64,000 nt of DNA from Antedon mediterranea (Eukaryota > Echinodermata > Crinoidea > Comatulida > Antedonidae): assembly GCF_964355755.1 (NCBI RefSeq), contig NC_092672.1, forward strand, positions 26,098,501 to 26,162,500, written 5' to 3'. Of the stretch, positions 62,142 through 64,000 are shown one piece after another. How positions within the stretch are numbered: position 1 is the first letter of the stretch; every line of letters starts with the position of its first letter. A program made the position numbers and the translations under genes. Under the pieces are notes generated by a model. The model saw only the letters and a list, made by a program, of their open reading frames with translations, did no database searches and had not been told where the DNA came from.

Positions 62142-63979
62142 ATATGTATATTCGTTTGAAGTGTTTGCAAATGGTAGAGGGAGAATAAGCCTAAGAGTGC
62201 AAAATCCTGTAGGATCTGATTCAGGGACGTACAACTGCAACATAGAGGGCAGTAGCCAGCAACATCCAGTCCGCAACAGTTTATCTGTTTATTGTGAGTT
62301 TTTATAATTTATTATTCTTAATTGTTCACTAAGGTATCTATGTTATTGTTTCTCTTCTTATTTGTTTATTTATTTATTGTGTTATGAAATTCAGGATTTA
62401 CATAATATTTTTAAACAAAGGGATAAAGATGGTAAACCCCGAGTACTTAGCAAGACATGGTATCGATAATTTTGAAATGAAGTGCAGATATGGACCAGAA
62501 GATATGCAGTTAACAGGTTACAAGTGGAAGAAGATTAAAGAAGATGGCACAACAGAGATCGAGGATTGTTCTAAAGATCCTAATTTTGAAGTAAAATGTT
62601 ACCAAAATAGCATTCTCTCGTTAAAGAAAATAAGCAATTTTGTAATTGGTGATACTGGGAAGTATCATTGTGAAATTCATCCAATTGCTGAAGAAAAAAG
62701 TCTGAAAGCTTCTACAAAGCTGACAGTAGTAGCTAAAGGTAAGTTTTTTTTAAAATAATTTATGAACACTGTACAGTAGCGGATTTTGTAAATAAGGCGT
62801 GGTGATATTGTGTGTAGTACATATTATGTATTGTAAAACAATGTGCTAATGTTTTATTTTTTTGCATTAAACTGTTCAATATTTAGAGAAAACTGTTCAA
62901 TATTTAGAGAAAACTCAGGCTGCCCTTCCCCGTAAACCATGGGTCTGCCTATGCTGTACTATTCTTATTTCAAACATTTATTTTAGATACTGAATTAAAA
63001 ATAGTTTTAGTAATATTTTGTAATTCTTAAGGTATACGTTAGTGGGCTAAAAATTATGATACAGAAATTGATCTGTTGATTTGTATGCCTAGCTAAACAA
63101 ATCTAGTACTTGGTTGCAGTCCTACCAAACACCATGCACATCCTGCATCACCACACATCACATAATGATATGAATAATATACTGTGTGGTGTTAAATAGG
63201 GTTGCGAACTGTTTAGTATGGAAACTAATTCCAATACAATACAGGATCTCTAAATGATTGACTATCGTAAATTTTGGCCTTACTTATTTTACATTTGTAT
63301 TTTAAAATGCGCTATATGTGAACATTTGTGTAATTTAACACGTATGAATTTGGATTTCTTAAAAGGCAAGAATAACTTAAACGAAAGGCCAGCCAGTGTG
63401 TTTACCCATAGGTCATTTGGCCTTAATATCGAATGTTCAATTTAAAATTGTCTCGGTCTAGTCTTATTTGCGAAATTTAGATTTCGTGCGTGTTTTAATA
63501 TTGTAGAAACGAATCCTGGTTTTATTAAAAGATTCAATAGAAGTGAAATCAGTACTTACAATAAACATAAGATATTTATATTTTTCGTTAATTCTTTTCA
63601 GAATGATTCCATTGATATTTACAGATAAACACATATTTAATGAACATTGTATTTGTGTGGTTTTTTTTAGATCCAGTATTGACAATAGAGAAAAGTATAA
63701 TGTGTTTAGCAGAAAACGCCATTATTCCTTTTCGTATGTTATCAATTCCACAAAATATCAATGAATTTATTTTTGAAAAACTTGAATCCGGGAAATGGAA
63801 GAAAGTTGGAAGTTCAAAATGTTCTGGCAGATTGTGTGTACATTATGATACAGTAACACTGGAAGGATATCTTACAATTCCAACAGTTGAACATTCAGAT
63901 GCTGGCGAATACCGCTTAAAATGTGTGACAGATGAAAATGATATTGTTTACTTGGCAAACTGCAATTTAGATCTGGCCT
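62142..63979 (+). CDS. Second Ig-superfamily gene, partial (three Ig exons; continues past window)
   Basis: Exons about 62142-62293, 62421-62738 and 63671-63979 join in phase 1, like the Ig exons of the upstream receptor. The first gives the back half of a V-type domain (RISLRVQNPVGSDSGTYNC); its front half and strand-B Cys are not visible, and its acceptor lacks a pyrimidine tract. The second (FEMKCRYG...GDTGKYHCEI) and third (SIMCLAENAIIPF...DAGEYRLKCV) are fuller Ig domains. The donor GTAAGT follows 63979, so more exons lie beyond the window. Likely a tandem relative of the ITIM receptor, since an Ig block after a cytoplasmic tail would not fit one protein. The N-terminus is unresolved. 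Confidence 0.6.
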
Positions 63980-64000
63980 GTAAGTATATAATGGCAAGTT

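Overview
The window looks like nuclear DNA from an AT-rich, intron-rich invertebrate deuterostome, most likely an echinoderm. The signs are multi-exon genes with GT-AG introns, deuterostome-type protein families, tRNA-derived SINE fragments, BEL/Pao and APE-type LINE retroelements, Harbinger-like and other TIR transposons, and very frequent TAGGCCTA palindromes. The phylum is an inference. All exon chains below were assembled by eye; splice phases were checked and agree.

Layout. (1) 1-1750, minus: 5' part of an F-box/FBA gene (FBXO2/6/44-like), leaving the window at base 1. (2) 3661-26140, plus: a complete 15-exon gene for a 786-residue RUN plus Rubicon-homology (RH) protein, with a PLEKHM1-type RUN domain and no visible PH domain. 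Its intron 6 (about 12.3 kb) holds a seven-unit array of about 1.53 kb repeats. (3) 26141-27859: intergenic, with a minisatellite. (4) 27860-30899, plus: a complete six-exon serine beta-lactamase-like (LACTB/lact type) gene, 427 residues. (5) 31.3-40.94 kb: a nested transposon stack. A dead LINE on the minus strand is interrupted by a young BEL/Pao LTR element (32159-37064, 5-bp target duplication, LTRs differing at one base noticed) and by a Harbinger-like TIR element (39948-40788). (6) 42449-56955 or beyond, plus: an Ig-superfamily receptor with signal peptide, three Ig domains, a transmembrane segment and a long cytoplasmic tail carrying ITIM-type tyrosines. The tail includes a tandemly duplicated exon pair encoding an ITIM plus ITSM-like module. 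A 3-kb TA-flanked TIR element sits between the two exon pairs. (7) 57780-60320: a Harbinger-like TIR element with a broken MADF-BESS gene. (8) 62142-63979 and beyond, plus: Ig exons of a probable second receptor gene, cut by the window end.

How they fit together. The F-box and RUN-RH genes are divergent and belong to protein quality control and autophagy/lysosome trafficking respectively. The two Ig loci look like a small tandem family of cell-surface receptors. The ITIM-bearing locus is the best candidate for an under-described system: an invertebrate inhibitory-receptor-like tail with pairs of phosphotyrosine motifs spaced as in SHP-2-recruiting receptors, grown by exon duplication. No bacterial features, CRISPR arrays, rRNA or intact tRNA genes were seen.
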